Of a DNA stretch of 63,755 bases, positions 20,940 to 33,220 are shown in pieces. Source of the DNA: Gracilaria domingensis (Eukaryota > Rhodophyta > Florideophyceae > Gracilariales > Gracilariaceae); the NCBI GenBank assembly GCA_022539475.1, contig VCMS01000233.1, positions 1-63,755 of the forward strand, read 5' to 3'. Below the pieces are notes generated by a model. The model saw only the letters and a list, made by a program, of their open reading frames with translations. It was not told the origin of the DNA and did no database searches. Made by a program: the position numbers and the translations under genes. Position 1 is the stretch's first letter. Each line of letters begins with the position of its first letter.

Positions 20940-21260
20940 CTGTTCGTACAGCAGAATGCCAAACGTGACTTGGCACACGTGGATTGCTTTGACGCAACTC
21001 CACGTGTGCTAAATCAGCCAATGGGCGCTCTCTGCACTCAGGTGGTGCCTACTATTCTACATGTAGGAGTAGCACTGCGTTAATATAGTAACTATTATGT
21101 TAGTATGCATTTCTGAGACCACTACAAGGGTTCAAGACTCTATATAAAGGGTCAGAGAGACGCTTAGCGGTGTCTCGACCCAACAAAACATTGCGTTCAT
21201 CACCTTTTATTATTCTATCAACCTTACCCAATACCTTGGGACAGTGCAGCTAAGTAAGTT
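20940..21260 (+). promoter_or_regulatory. LTR-like promoter region with TATA box
   Basis: A TATATAAAGG box at 21141-21150 sits about 35 bp before TCTCGACCCAACAAAAC, a likely start region. Upstream are two CACGTG boxes (about 20978 and 21001) and CCAAT at 21019 followed at +14 by CTGCAC, the arrangement also seen at 12.5-12.8 kb. Its place after the plus-strand RT-RNase H remnant suits a 3' LTR. Confidence 0.55.
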
Positions 21261-24200
21261 ATTACTGCGTCTGGGCCCCTATGCCTTTCTAACATCTTTT
21301 GTGTTTGCGCATTTCGTTCGAGCACGGCTCTTCTGATCTTAATCCCGGTATCGGTCGAAGCGCCTTAGGCTTGGACGGGAATTGGGTGGCGTGTACTAAA
21401 GGTTTCTCTGTCGTCAGTAAGCCCCAACGAAGCTTCGGCTGGGATAACGATGTCGGTTGAGAGACCTAGTGCTACACGGACCTAATTGCTGGAGGGGAAG
21501 CTGTCCGTTGGGATTTTAGTTGAGCGCCGCGTAACGTCTTCTGCAAGAGACTTGCTTGGGCATAGAGTGAAGACTTATCTTCAGTTAGTAACTCTCTTTG
21601 GAACGTCTCGTAGGAAGTCTATATGCTTGTCTCTGGACGCGTAGAGATAAATTTGGCTGCAGAATTTGCGTGCAGTTTGTTGTTTTTCGTTGTTCGTTTT
21701 TTCTTGACTGGTGGTTGTCCAACCACTAGTTTGTCCCTTTCGTTTTTTTGCTTTGGGATCTTTCTTTTGGCATACTATGTTTATTTTTTTGGTGGATTTT
21801 GGACCCATGTTGGACGCTTTTGAGTGGCTGGTTGTTCTACTCTGACTTTCCTTCTGCTACGAGAGGCAAGTGTAAGGGTTTGTAAACACCGACGCCGTTT
21901 GCGACCAAAATGACGTCCAGAGCTGCACAGCAGTAGAGCGCGCTCACGGCAGTGCAAATTTGCTTCATTTGCTATTTTGCGCTTTTCCCTGACCAAAAAT
22001 GCTGTGTAGCAACTTTTCCCCGCATTGCGGCGACATCTTTCAGCGCCAAGTATCGCGAATTGCTTTGTACTACACGCAAATGAATTTCATGCAAACTTCA
22101 CATTGGTTCAGCATCGTTATAAGAATAAGATTGCGGCCCCGGTACTCACTCGACACTATCATGTGAGCGCAGTGTAGTGTCAGGGGACACGAACATCAAC
22201 GCATCGATTGCTCACTTTTCCACAACATTCGTTTCATAAAAGAGCCCTAGTCTGTCAGCCTGTTTTTGAGGCAGAGAGACATTGGGCTTCTGCGCGCACT
22301 AGTCAACAATGACTGTGTTGGTAACCTTGACCGCTTTTTCTCTGCGCACTACTGTGCTCTCTTAGTTGAAATTTTCACGTCAAAAGGGTATGTAACCGTG
22401 AAAATCGCAGCTTGTGACACTCATCAGGGAAGAACTATTCTAGTCCGTCAGCTTACATTCGGCGCCAGTCATATGCTTGTATCGGATTTTCATATTCGCT
22501 TTTTACAGACGTCGGCGTTTTTCAATCGCTGCCTATTCATGTCATTTATTAATACGGCTCTTGCAGTCCCTTACGGGACGCGTTTTTCGACAATAAAGCG
22601 CGTCACTTGACATCAATCGAGCCTTGAAAGCCCTAGTAGAATTATGAGGGAAACCGCGGAATGCTAACGTTTTTATTAAGAACATTGGGTGTTCAATATT
22701 GCAATCCACCGCATGCACGCGCCCTGAGCACATCGTACATTAGCAACAATGTTTTCAAAAAACCCGTGCACGAACCGTACTCACGCTCAGACAAAAGATG
22801 ACTCTCTTAGGGTAGCGAAGATCGTTGTGCGCAACAGCCGCTTCCACGACGTTAACTTAGTAGTACTATAAGTTGCGGAATCATGCACACGAGTGAGTTT
22901 TTTTGGTAATCGATCAAAGTCTTACGTTAGATTGTCGCGCAATACGCCCAGAACTAAAGCGGCATAGCAGTAACACTTTCACTCAATGATTGCCTTTTTT
23001 CACTTCTTCTTCTGGGTTTTCTTTCTCTACACGCGCACCACACGGTACTTTAATGTTAGCTTTGCACCCCGTATCGCCCAAGCTAATTAATAGATTAGTG
23101 AAGGAAAGACGATGGAAAGAAATGAACTACCGCGCTATCGCACTCAGCTTTTGGGCATATCAGCCGCGCTGGATGCCGATGAACGGATAGACTGGCTAAT
23201 CTGCGTCCCTTATATGCTTGTGGGTTTATGTACCCGCACTGTGGCGCAGTTCACTCACTTTTGCCAAAATATTTCACTTTGCACGCGATGCAATGGTGCA
23301 TGCTGATCGTTATAGTTCAGGTATCTTTTTGCAGTTGCTGACCCCTTATAACGCACCTACTTTACGTGGAAAACAATCAAGCGGCCGTAGGTTTAGCCGC
23401 CTGAAGAACAAGGTACCTTCGCTGTAGTGAATCTCTCGACTTTGTGCAGGCCAACATAGCACTACCTGGAGACGTCAAAATCACAGCGTACGGATCTCAA
23501 ACTGGAAAAGTTGCGCTTGTAGATGTCAAGACTAGACCTCTACAATTTATGTCTTTACACGAAAGGATATGTATTATAATTATTGCATGCTTCTGGAAGA
23601 AGGCTTCCGTCATAATGAATGAGATTTTGACAATGAAATATGCGACCTATTCGGTACAACTGAAAAAAGTGGTAAAACTTCTAAACCTATTTTACTTAAT
23701 GTTTTACCTGTCATATGGCGCGAATTGGGGCAGCTTTGCAACCGTTTATATGACGGGAACGGCTGCAAATGATATTGAGCTAGTAGGAAGCCAAAATTCG
23801 TTGTCGTCTCTGCGTTATTATCTTTGAGACGGAAGAGCATGTCTTCTGAGAATGAACATTAAGAATGGGGACGGTGCAAGAATTGGAACGGGGAAGAATG
23901 CTCTACTTGATGTGGTAGAACGCTATTGCAGCTGCGGCGAGAAAGTGGCATAATTACGAAAGCAGAGAGCAGTTGACGCTACGAAGCGTCAGTTGGCTGG
24001 GCGAAAAGCTTCGCTTGTTCGTCTGTGCCAGACATGCAAGAACAGCGGAACTCTCCAAGCTTGACCGATTAAAATAATGAGAATTTAGCAGCGCCATTCA
24101 GAAAACAGCCTCTTTGCTATATGTGAAGAACATGTTTCTCTTTTGCTACAAATACAAATTTTTGAAGGTTTTAGCATTTCTGTTTTGCTGAGCTTGCAAA

Positions 24201-25170
24201 TGTGCGCTGTTTGATACAACTAAAAGCATACGCGCGCGCATGACCCATGAGCTCTATCAATAAGCTCTTAATGTAGTCTTGGTAGAATAGTTGCCGCCCA
24301 GCGTTTAATCACTGATACCCATGATGCAAAACAAGAGTTTTACGTGGGATTCTAAGGTAGGGAGATATGTCATGATCGGAAACACGAGCAGCCGTTGTAG
24401 TACAAACAGTTTATGCTCTTGGCACTGCTACAATTCAGACCGTAATGTGCGCTATATTGTTAGCCAAGTAAGACTTGGACGTTTTGTTAGATTATCGCTG
24501 AAAAATATGAGCAATAGCTGCGGAATATTTGAAGCATCGCTCACAGCAGCTCAGTTAGTCAAGCAATCGCTTAACATGACGCATAACTATGCGTCAAAAA
24601 TTGAATACGTTGTACCACTGTGAAGTGAACTAGAAAATTAGAGTTGAACATGGCGGTTGTGTATATAAATAATGAAGTGCAGGGTGTCACATTAGCATTC
24701 TCCGATCGTCACTCAAGACCAAGAATTTTTGTTGTTTCTTTTGTTTTTCTTATTATTTTAAGCATTTGCTGTGGAAGGAGCATTTGTGGAGCATGATGAC
24801 AAGTGAGTTTTGGAGAAAATGTGCGCTTGGGTGCCGTTCTGATCTGCGGCGGAAGGCTATGAGTGTGGCGAGAAAGTTGGAGGTTGGGTGAGCGCGGCTG
24901 CCAACGTGACGGTTGCGAAGTAGCTGGTAGCTACAGCGGCTGTCAGGCCAGGATGCTAATTTAGCAGTGCTAATGCAGCTCGACGGGGCTGGCGGCAAGT
25001 ATGCATGCTTGTTACTCTGAAGAAAACTGAAAGGGCTGTGGATGTGTTGACCTAGGTGCTTGGCGGATATTGTTGTCAAAGGATGCAAAAAGGTGGGGGG
25101 CAGAGAGGGGTCTTTTGCTTATACGTGTAGTTGCAATGTCGGGACTGGTGCTTGTGAGCTGACACAGCGG
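21261..25170. other. Long stretch with no recognised gene
   Basis: Frames up to 127 codons occur but none shows a known motif, sustained codon bias or a homologue in the window. A T-rich tract lies at about 21660-21800. I see no clear repeats. Confidence 0.5.
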
Positions 25171-25743
25171 GCTATGACGCGCGGCGGCGGCGGTGGTATA
25201 TTCATTGAGCGCGTGTGATGGTGGGTTCCCAGTCGTTGCGGGGCGCGCGGGCGTGACGTGTGGGCGGAGGCAGCGCAGCGCGCGCGCGCGCGCGCAGCTT
25301 ACATGATTAGCCGCGCGGCGGCTGTCCGCGCGCGAGCAGATGTTGCGCGCGCCGGCGACGCGTGGGCGCGCGCAAGGCGCGCGGCGCGCTCTCGTAAGGG
25401 CGCGCGCGGAGTGCACGGCGCGCGGCGGCGCGCGCGGACGGTGCGCGCTGTTCACGCGCTGCCGGAAGCAAAGCAAAGCGGTCAGGCGCCGCCGCGCCAG
25501 CCGCCGCTGTAAGCGGCGGCAGTTGCGCGCGCGCGCGCGCCGACAGCGGCCGCGCGCCCATTGGGCGGCGCCAAATTCTCCGCCGCCGAAAGAGGCGCGC
25601 GCGGCGCGCGCCTAAACGCGCGCGGCGCGCTGTAATGCGCGCGCCGCGCCGCGCGCGCGAGGCGCGGGGGGCGCGCCACGCGGGGGGCACGACGCGGGCG
25701 CCGCTCGCGCGCGCGCGCGCGGCGCGCGCGGCGGGGGGGGGGC

Positions 25744-25775
<32 letters not shown>

Positions 25776-26120
25776 TGCGGCGCGCGCGGTGCCCCGACAG
25801 AAGCGTTATAGCGCGCTTTATCAGCATGACGTACGCAAGACGCGGCGGCGGCGGCGGCGGCGCGGCGGCGGCGGCGCGGCGGCGGCGGCGGCGGCGCGCG
25901 GCGGCGCGCGGCGCCCCCATTTCTCGGCGGCGGTGCGTGCGCGCGGCGCATGATTAAAACGATTAAAGCGCGCGCGCGTTCGTACCCGCTCCCGCGGCGC
26001 GCGCCTTTTGGCCGTCAGCCGCCGCCTCGCGCGAGGCGCGCGCCGCGCGCCCCATTATACGGTAGACGCAAGCGCCGCGCGCCCCCCCCCCCCCCCCCCG
26101 CGCACTTGCGCCCCCTCCCG

Positions 26121-27779
26121 CTACGGCGCGTTGTGGCGCATCAGCGAGTCGATCCCGAAGCGCCCGTCGTCGTGCCGCACCTCCTCCAGCACCTCCCCCC
26201 CACCACCCCAACCGCCCCCACCCCCCCCACCGCCCGTACTCCGCCACGCCCTTCTCCTCCTCCCCGCGCCCGCGCTCGTCGTACCGCGCCGCGCCGTACA
26301 TCTCCCCCCCGCCCCCCCGCCCTCCCCCCCAGTCCGCCCAGCGTCGGCGCGCCGCCCGCCCCCAGCGCGTGGTGCTGCCCCACGCGCGGCGCCTCCCACC
26401 CGCCCGGCGACACCAGCCGCTCGATCGGCGCGTGCATCGCCTGCGCCAGCCGCGACGGCTGCATCAGCGGCTCCGCCATGATGGGCGACGCCGCCAGGCT
26501 GCTGTTCGCCGCCGCCGCCGCCGCCGCAGCCGCCGCCGCAGACGACGCCGCCGCCGCCGCCGCGTCCGGCGCGCACAGCAGCGGCATGTCGTCGTGCGCC
26601 GAGCTGATGGTGAGCATGTGCGCGCGCTGCGCCTTCATCGTCGTCGCGCCCAGCGACGGCCGCGCGCCGCCGCTGCTGCTCTTGCGGATGTGCGGCGCCG
26701 GCGACTTGGCCGACGCCGACGACACGCCGATGGCCGAGCGCAGCGCGCTCGGCTTGGGCGCGCCGCAGTTCTCGCACAGCTTCCGCCGCACGTGGTTGAT
26801 CTATGGCGCGCACACATACATGACACAGTCAGTAAAAATAGCCCCGCGCGCTGTTAGCCGATATATCGCTCGGCGCGGCAAAACGTACGTGATCACACGC
26901 CTGACAGAAGCGGTGAGCGCGCCCGGGGTTGGGCAGCGGCAGCGCAATATTGTACATGGGCTGCGAGCCGCCCGCCGCCGCGCCCACCGCGCCGCTGTTG
27001 CGCGGCGAGCGCGGGAACGACGGCAGCGGCGGGTGCAGCAGCAGCGGCGGCTGCGACGCGCTGCGCGCTGCCGCCGCCGCCATTCGCGTCGGAATGGGCG
27101 CCTGCGCGGAGAACGGCGCCGACGGCGCGCCCACGGCGGCGTTGGGCAGCACCTCCACGCGGTGGCGCTTGCGCGCCGTGCTGGCGCTGTGCGACGCCGC
27201 CGGCGGCGGCGGCGGCAGCGCGTACGAGTGCGCCAGCGGCGGCGGCGCCAGCGGCGGCGCGTGCGATCCCACCGAGTTGGGCGTGGCGTGCGTCACGGAC
27301 GACAGCGGCGACGCGGCGGCGTGCAGCGGCGGCGGCTGCTGGTGCGCGTGGTGATGCAGCTGCGGCGGCTGCGCGTGCGGCTGCGGCGGCTGGTGGTGGA
27401 GCGGCTGCGGCGCGGCGTGGTGCGGCGCGTGGCGGAGACGCTGGTGCTGGTGCTGTTGGTGCTGCTGGTGCTGTTGGTGCTGCTGGTGCTGCTGGTGCGC
27501 GTGCGGCAGCGGCAGGTAGTGCGGCGCGGCGGCGGCGGAGGCGGCCGAGTGCGGCTGCGGCAGCGCAGGGTTGCTGTGCGGCGGGGCGTACTGCTGCGGC
27601 GCGGCGTGCGCGACGGCGGCGGCGGCGGCGGCGGAGTGGAAGCCAAAGGCGCTGGAGGCGGGCAGCGGCAGCAGCGGCAGCGAGCGCGGCGGGGGGGGCG
27701 GCGGCGGCGGCGGCGGCGGCGGCGCGTACGGCAGCGACGCGGGCGCGACGGTGGCGGGGTGCGGGCGATGCGGCTCCAT
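26121..27779 (-). CDS. RanBP2-type zinc-finger protein with low-complexity tracts, one intron
   Basis: Start chosen at the ATG at 27779 (MEPHRPHP); an in-frame ATG at 27989 would add 70 Ala/Arg/Pro-rich residues. Exon 1 encodes poly-Pro, poly-Ala and a His-Gln-Gln repeat, a probable nuclear basic patch (TARKRHRVEV), and the first half of a zinc finger (FCQACDH). After the 89-nt intron the finger completes as INHVRRKLCENCGAPKP. The spacing C-x2-C-x3-N-x6-C-x2-C is exactly that of RanBP2-type fingers, which in ZRANB2-like proteins bind single-stranded RNA; the usual Trp before the first Cys is absent. Exon 2 continues with Ala-rich sequence. Past about 26330 the sensible reading changes frame twice in G-runs before ending with GRFGIDSLMRHNAP and a stop at 26121. 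Those shifts may be sequencing errors or an unseen intron. Probable RNA-binding or regulatory protein. Confidence 0.65.
26801..26889 (-). other. Phase-0 intron inside the zinc finger
   Basis: Donor GTACGT at 26889, acceptor ATAG at 26801, and TTTTTACTGAC as a likely branch point about 38 nt from the acceptor. It contains in-frame stops, and its removal joins the two Cys pairs of a RanBP2-type finger with correct spacing. Confidence 0.85.
27441..27497 (-). repeat. 9-bp repeat encoding His-Gln-Gln
   Basis: Tandem GCTGGTGCT/GTTGGTGCT units within exon 1 of the zinc-finger gene; an in-frame expandable repeat. Confidence 0.85.
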
Positions 27780-28300
27780 GGCGGCGCGGGCGGCGGGGCG
27801 GCGGGGCGGCGGGGCGGCGGGCGGCGGGCGGCGCGGCGGCGGCGGTGCGCTGAGGGCGGGGGCGCGGCGGCGCGCGCGCGCGGGCGCGGCGCGCGCACTT
27901 AAGGCGGGCGCCGCGCGCGTGCGCAAAAGGCGCGCGCGGAAAGCGCGCGGCGCGCAAATCGGCGGCTGCCGTGGCAGACGCGCCGCCAAACTGCCGCGCG
28001 TCGCGCCGCAGCAAATTACAGCGCCGTTGCTCAGCTCGCAGCGCGCTTACAGCCGCCTCTCGTACCTCATTTGCCGCGTGTTTTCTACGCGCCGCGCGCC
28101 GCGCCGCGCGCCTTCCACGCCGCCGCCGCCGCCGCCGACTTGTCTCAGACATCTGGACAGCCGCTGAGGCCATTGTCTTATATATAAGATATCTCGCGTT
28201 ATAATCGCCGCGAAAAAAAGGCCCAACGCCGCGCGCCGTCGCAACGAAACATCATGGATCGTTCTCGTTGCCGCTAATCAAAACGCGCGGCGCGCGTCCT

Positions 28301-31300
28301 TGCCGCTATTATTGCGGTTAAAAACAAATTTTACCCCCTTCAAAAAGCTCAACATACAGCCCATACGCTTTATTGAATATCATTAAACAAAAACCAAAAA
28401 GCTCTCGTAGCTAAGTTACACCCCCCCCCTCCCAGTTCACAAAGAAAAAACTTTTATACCAACGAGTTCCGCGCGCCGCGCGCCAGCCAATCACCACCAG
28501 CGCATTAACACACTGCCGCACTGCGCCCCACCGTATCTCGCCGCCCGCCGCCGCCCGCCGTGCGCTTCACGCGTCTGCCGACAGTCTGTGCAACGCTGAT
28601 TATCTCCGACGCAACATCTTGCTTGCATTATTGCTACACAACACCCACCACTCCGTCCGCATGCTCCCCTACCTTCACTGTACCTTCTCCGCTGAGCCCA
28701 CGCCCCCATATAAAAAAGCTGCAAACCATAAAAACAGAAACAAAAAAAAAAAAAAAAACATAAAACACATAAAAAACAGAAAACAGAAACGAACAGCCGC
28801 ACTGAAGCGCTTTTCACAACAGCACGCCAAACTTTTTGGCGACACGCCGGTTTACAGCGCGTGCCACACATCTATGCACCACTTTGCACGCGCAATCACG
28901 CAAGAAGCGCGCTGCGCAAACGCGGGCGTGCCACGCCAGCCGCACTCACCACACAAATTCAGCCGCCAAAGTGCCAAGTGGTCCTCCCCCTTTCCAACCG
29001 AACCCCGCGAGCCCAGCGGTCCGGGTAACCGCCGCCGTATCTATAATCTATATAGTGGCGCCCAACTCAGTCAAGTCCACCTTGCGTACCACTCAGATAA
29101 GCTCCCTTTTGAACACGGCGCCAATATACACTCACCGCCAAACTGCCCATATACGCCGCGCGCATTTGAAACACACCACGCACGCAGCCGCACCCGTACC
29201 ACCGCCGCCGCAGCGTACACTTGGAAAACGTAATCAATAAAAAAAAGAAAGCACCATTTTAGCAGCCTCCCCCGAAAAGCTCGAAATTCACTTGTGCGCC
29301 CAGTGAGCACTCCTCTCAGAGCGAATAGGAGTACGTACTCTGTGATACAGTACTGTATGATCAAACGCACTCTCATTGTGTTGCCCATTTTTTGCGCCAC
29401 TAATATTAGCATGCGCGCTTGCAAGCGCACGCGTGTGTGTCATCTTCAAACAGCGACGCACCAAAATTCCATCCCGAGACCGCAACAGCCGCATCTCAGC
29501 CCTTGCGTCTATCGAGGGTACGCCCGATCACTACCGTTCCCCCGTGCGCCACGCGATGGTGCCACCAAATCGTGCCACCAACGCGTGGCCGCGCCAACAC
29601 AAGCGTTGCCAATCGCTCGCCCAATGGTATGTTGATGTCCGTTATGTACCCTTTGTGGTGCTGAACAACTGCAATCTGAACCTTCTGAACCCACGATTTT
29701 AGGGGTATTTGGAGGTGTTGGAATTTGTTTCATATTAGGGGTATTAGGTGGGTACAGATTTCTGGGAATGCTTGCACTCGCCTTTGATGTAACCAACAAC
29801 ACAACACCCAGAGCAGCGCTGTCCGCGCACGCGCACACGCTTACTTTGTTTGCTTCTTGTACAAACACTGCCACAAGACACACATTCCTTCATCACATCA
29901 TCCCACTCGCAATTCCACTTCGTAATTCCTCGCATATCATATGGGGCAGTTTGTTTTGCAACTCCCTATTTTTCTCTCCTTTACGCAATTTATTTAATAT
30001 TAATAATACAAAAATTTCGCAGCTGAGTTAGAACTGTTCTACATACCATGTAGTTACATGGCCGTTTTGCAACACCTACATCTCCAACACAGGTACCACA
30101 GGGGTACGACGGTACGTATACGTCTGACAACCAAACGTAAACACTACAGATTGAAAACAACCATATTCTTCTTCCCGCCTGGCGCCCGTTCTTTAATGTG
30201 TGACAAAATACACATGAATTCGTTGTTGAACGCAGAAACACGTGCTCCAAAATTATCGCGTGGCGCGACTGCCATAAAAGCTTTTACTGCCATTGCATGC
30301 ATCTGTCACCTGGTGAGTCATAACATAGCAAACTGCGCTGTCTGAGACCGCACGTTGCCAGCGTATAACATTTACTGCTTACGTGCTGTTTGCGCGTGCT
30401 ACTCTGCCCACAGAAGGGAAGCCAGTGCACTGAAGAACAAAATACGCATGCGTGCTTCCACCCGCTGGGTGGAAGCTTGCCATTCTCTTCCGCATTCGAT
30501 TCCAGTTTCGCCTTCTCGAGGTACCAACGGTAGCGCTGCGCAAAACTTTCCAAGCACGTTTGCAACCAACCGCCAAAAGTCGTTCAGAACCAGAATAAAC
30601 CAGAATAAAATCATATCTTAACACGTTGAATAGAAACCCTCGCCTTTCTAAACAGTTCTGTTGATTGTCTTCGAAGCCCATCGAGGCGAGACACGAGCGC
30701 GTGTCAGTGCACAAATAGAAAGACGACGTTGGCAAAACTATACATCACGCTATGGGTGAAAGCCACAGACGCAAACGGAATGTTCGTTTGAGTTCAAAAA
30801 ACGCGTGCTGTATCTTACAGCACCGACAAATGCCGGCCAACACCCCTTTGATTATGCTCCAATGACAGTAAATTAATCCCCAGAAGATCTGTTGTCATTC
30901 GTTTAAACTCACATAGCATCGGGGTAAGCAGCCACTAGATTTAGAAAAGCGATCAAAATAAATGAAAGGATTATGCTTCTTTAAAGGTCATGAAACCTAC
31001 GTGTGTAGCAGCACTGCATGCGGAAGCAAACATGTCACGGAGAGAGGATACTTTGGATCTGTATCAGTGCACAGAATAGATATTTGATAACAACATATTA
31101 ATTATCAGAACCTTTATTTATGCCAGACAACAAAACTTTCGTTACAACTCGTTCAATATAATGCACTTTTTAGCTTGAGGGGACATAATCTTTTGTCAGC
31201 TTTCTCCAAACAGTACGTGTACACGTACATGTATTAATCACACCATTCTGATCTTTATTTTTCCGTAATGGTTTTTTTATCAAACCTATTTAAAATCGCA

Positions 31301-31330
31301 AATCACGACTGCAGATCATGACTCTCAATT
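28301..31330. other. No gene recognised
   Basis: Transition from the GC island to AT-richer DNA. It includes an A-run at about 28741-28758 and A-rich neighbours. Frames up to about 200 codons near 28.6-29.2 kb run through this A-rich tract and show no known motif. Confidence 0.5.
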
Positions 31331-31394
31331 GTGCTTCGCAGGATTCTTTTGGCTTTACAGGGGTAGTGAAGCCAAAAAGAATCCTGCAAAGTAC
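31331..31394. repeat. Inverted repeat, ~25-bp arms
   Basis: Arms at 31331-31355 and 31369-31394 pair with a few mismatches around AGGATTCTTTTGGCTT, leaving a ~13-nt loop. Confidence 0.8.
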
Positions 31395-31545
31395 AGTAAA
31401 ATGGGGAAATGTCACAGATTGTACGTTGTATGACTCAACCACGTGTTGACACAAGTCACAAGCAAATCAAATTTATTTTACTGTACGTTTAAAGCAACGA
31501 AATGTAAGTTCCCAATGTAGGGGGTTTGTCCAAAAAGAACCCGAA

Positions 31546-31568
31546 ATGCGCCGTGTGACACGGCGCAT
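31546..31568. repeat. Perfect palindrome, 11-bp arms, 1-nt centre
   Basis: ATGCGCCGTGT pairs exactly with ACACGGCGCAT around a single G. Confidence 0.9.
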
Positions 31569-31919
31569 ATTTTTAAAAGATTTTATTGCACGCTATCAGT
31601 TTTGTCAAAGAAAATCGAAAAGTTCTAAATATAAACGACCAAGTTTGGGGATGTTCCAAAATGTATAGTTGATGTGCCAGAAATCAACTTGTTGCTATCA
31701 TAAAACAAGAAAAATTTGTAAACTAGCTTTACTTTAGATTTAGATTTATCAACCTCAGTGTGGCTAGGAGCTTTGCTATAAAACATTTCAAAACTGAGTT
31801 TTGAACGCACAGCTAAAGGTTCTTTTTCTCAATCATTGAAGTCTCTTACAACTCTCTATGCTTCATGGAACGGCTGGTATCGTCGTCCAAGTCAATCTTG
31901 GACTTGAAGTTCACAGCTG

Positions 31920-31950
31920 TATGAATCATTATCAGTGATAATGATTCATA
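31920..31950. repeat. Perfect palindrome, 15-bp arms, 1-nt centre
   Basis: TATGAATCATTATCA pairs exactly with TGATAATGATTCATA around a single G. A smaller stem (GTCCAAG/CTTGGAC) lies just upstream at about 31885-31903. Confidence 0.9.
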
Positions 31951-33077
31951 ACGCGAATATTTTTCACACCTTGAACACAAACTTAGTTGCTAACAGTCAT
32001 AATATGTCAATAATAATATTGTACCTCGTCATACAATAAACGACAACAAAATGTTCCACTAACCTAGTAATCTGCAACTCAATATGCTTGTGGCAACTCT
32101 CTGATATGTCAAACTGCGACAAACTGCTATCTACACCCAGTGACCGTAATAGGTGTGGGTGATTAATTAAAGTTAGCCGCATATTACTGTGGCCAACATC
32201 AATTTAGGCACGAATTGTTTTCAAAGTGATCGAATATAGTGTGGGTTGTGCGAACTTTTAGGCAAGAAAAAGTTACTTCCTTCACTTTGTTTCTCGAAAA
32301 CATGTTTTCGGTCGTGTCAACAGTCGAGAACGTTACGAAAACAACTCTTCGGACTGGGATGGCGCTAAATTGTGTTCAAGAAGAGTATTACTGCTTCTTT
32401 GAGCTTCAGAAGCTCACAGCTGAGATCATTATTTTCCCACACTAATTAACACAGATGTAAATAATGTGGCCTACATTATTTGAATTTTTACAGTAAATAG
32501 TTGTTGTACTGCACGTCACTATTTATTGTACAACTATTTCGTGTTGCCTGCAATATAAATGGTTTCCTTGGTGTCAAAAAGCTTACCATATTTAATATAG
32601 ATCACACCTTAACATCACAGGGTGTACGCAAAACAACTCAAACGCTTAAATATACTAAGTTACACTAAATTAAACAATATAATAATCTCCTTAGAAAATC
32701 CGTACACGTCGTTAACGTAACAACCCGCGGCAGCGGCCAAAAAAGTATTCGCAAACTTACCCGAAACATATTTGACCAAAACCTGTTGCCGCGAACAATA
32801 AACGCTACCCTGTTCGTACCTTTGCCCATCAAGACTAACCGAAGTAAATAATTTACTAATGTAAACCTGAGTATACAATTTAATTATATAGAACAGATTA
32901 TATAATATTATGGATAAGTGCTTTGCTTTAGTTGCCTTTCCCACAACCCTGGTTATACAAACTGTATTTTCCGACCACTTATAACAAGTAAAACACACCT
33001 TCAATTAATTTGTAGGCCCCTGTAAAAAATTTATAGGGCGTCACCGTTTCTTGTTTTTTTGTGACAACAGTCCCTAC

Positions 33078-33123
33078 ACGTTGAATAGTATTCAACGTTT
33101 TGAGATGATTGACTCAATCATCT
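33078..33123. repeat. Two perfect palindromes side by side
   Basis: 33078-33098 has 10-bp arms (ACGTTGAATA) and a 1-nt centre. 33103-33123 has 10-bp arms (AGATGATTGA) and a 1-nt centre. Confidence 0.9.
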
Positions 33124-33220
33124 GCCTAGTGTGCAAGTATGCGTTGCAGCCTATTTATGCTCTGATCTCGAGTTTTAAAAAGCACAAATAAAATTCTCAA
33201 AAAAAAGCCAGGACCAGTAA

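Larger units (their letters stand above)
25171..28300. other. Extreme GC/CpG-rich island
   Basis: Base composition changes sharply near 25170 from ordinary to very GC-rich, with alternating CG runs (for example 25278-25296 and around 25706-25730), GCGGCG runs, and long C or G homopolymers. It falls back near 28300. The island holds the zinc-finger gene on the minus strand. The long overlapping frames on both strands are a by-product of the scarcity of stop codons in such DNA. Confidence 0.9.

Noticed and set aside
22266..23827. 114- and 127-codon frames in the 21.3-25.2 kb stretch
   Set aside because: Length is within chance expectation and no motif, splice pattern or homologue was seen.
25307..28173. 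Long overlapping frames on both strands in the GC island (up to 650 codons)
   Set aside because: Stop codons are rare in DNA this GC-rich. The frames are Arg/Ala/Pro/Gly runs with no motif. Only the minus-strand frame that completes a zinc finger after splicing was kept.
28619..29233. 204-codon plus-strand frame
   Set aside because: It runs through an A-homopolymer (Lys run) and shows no motif or homologue.
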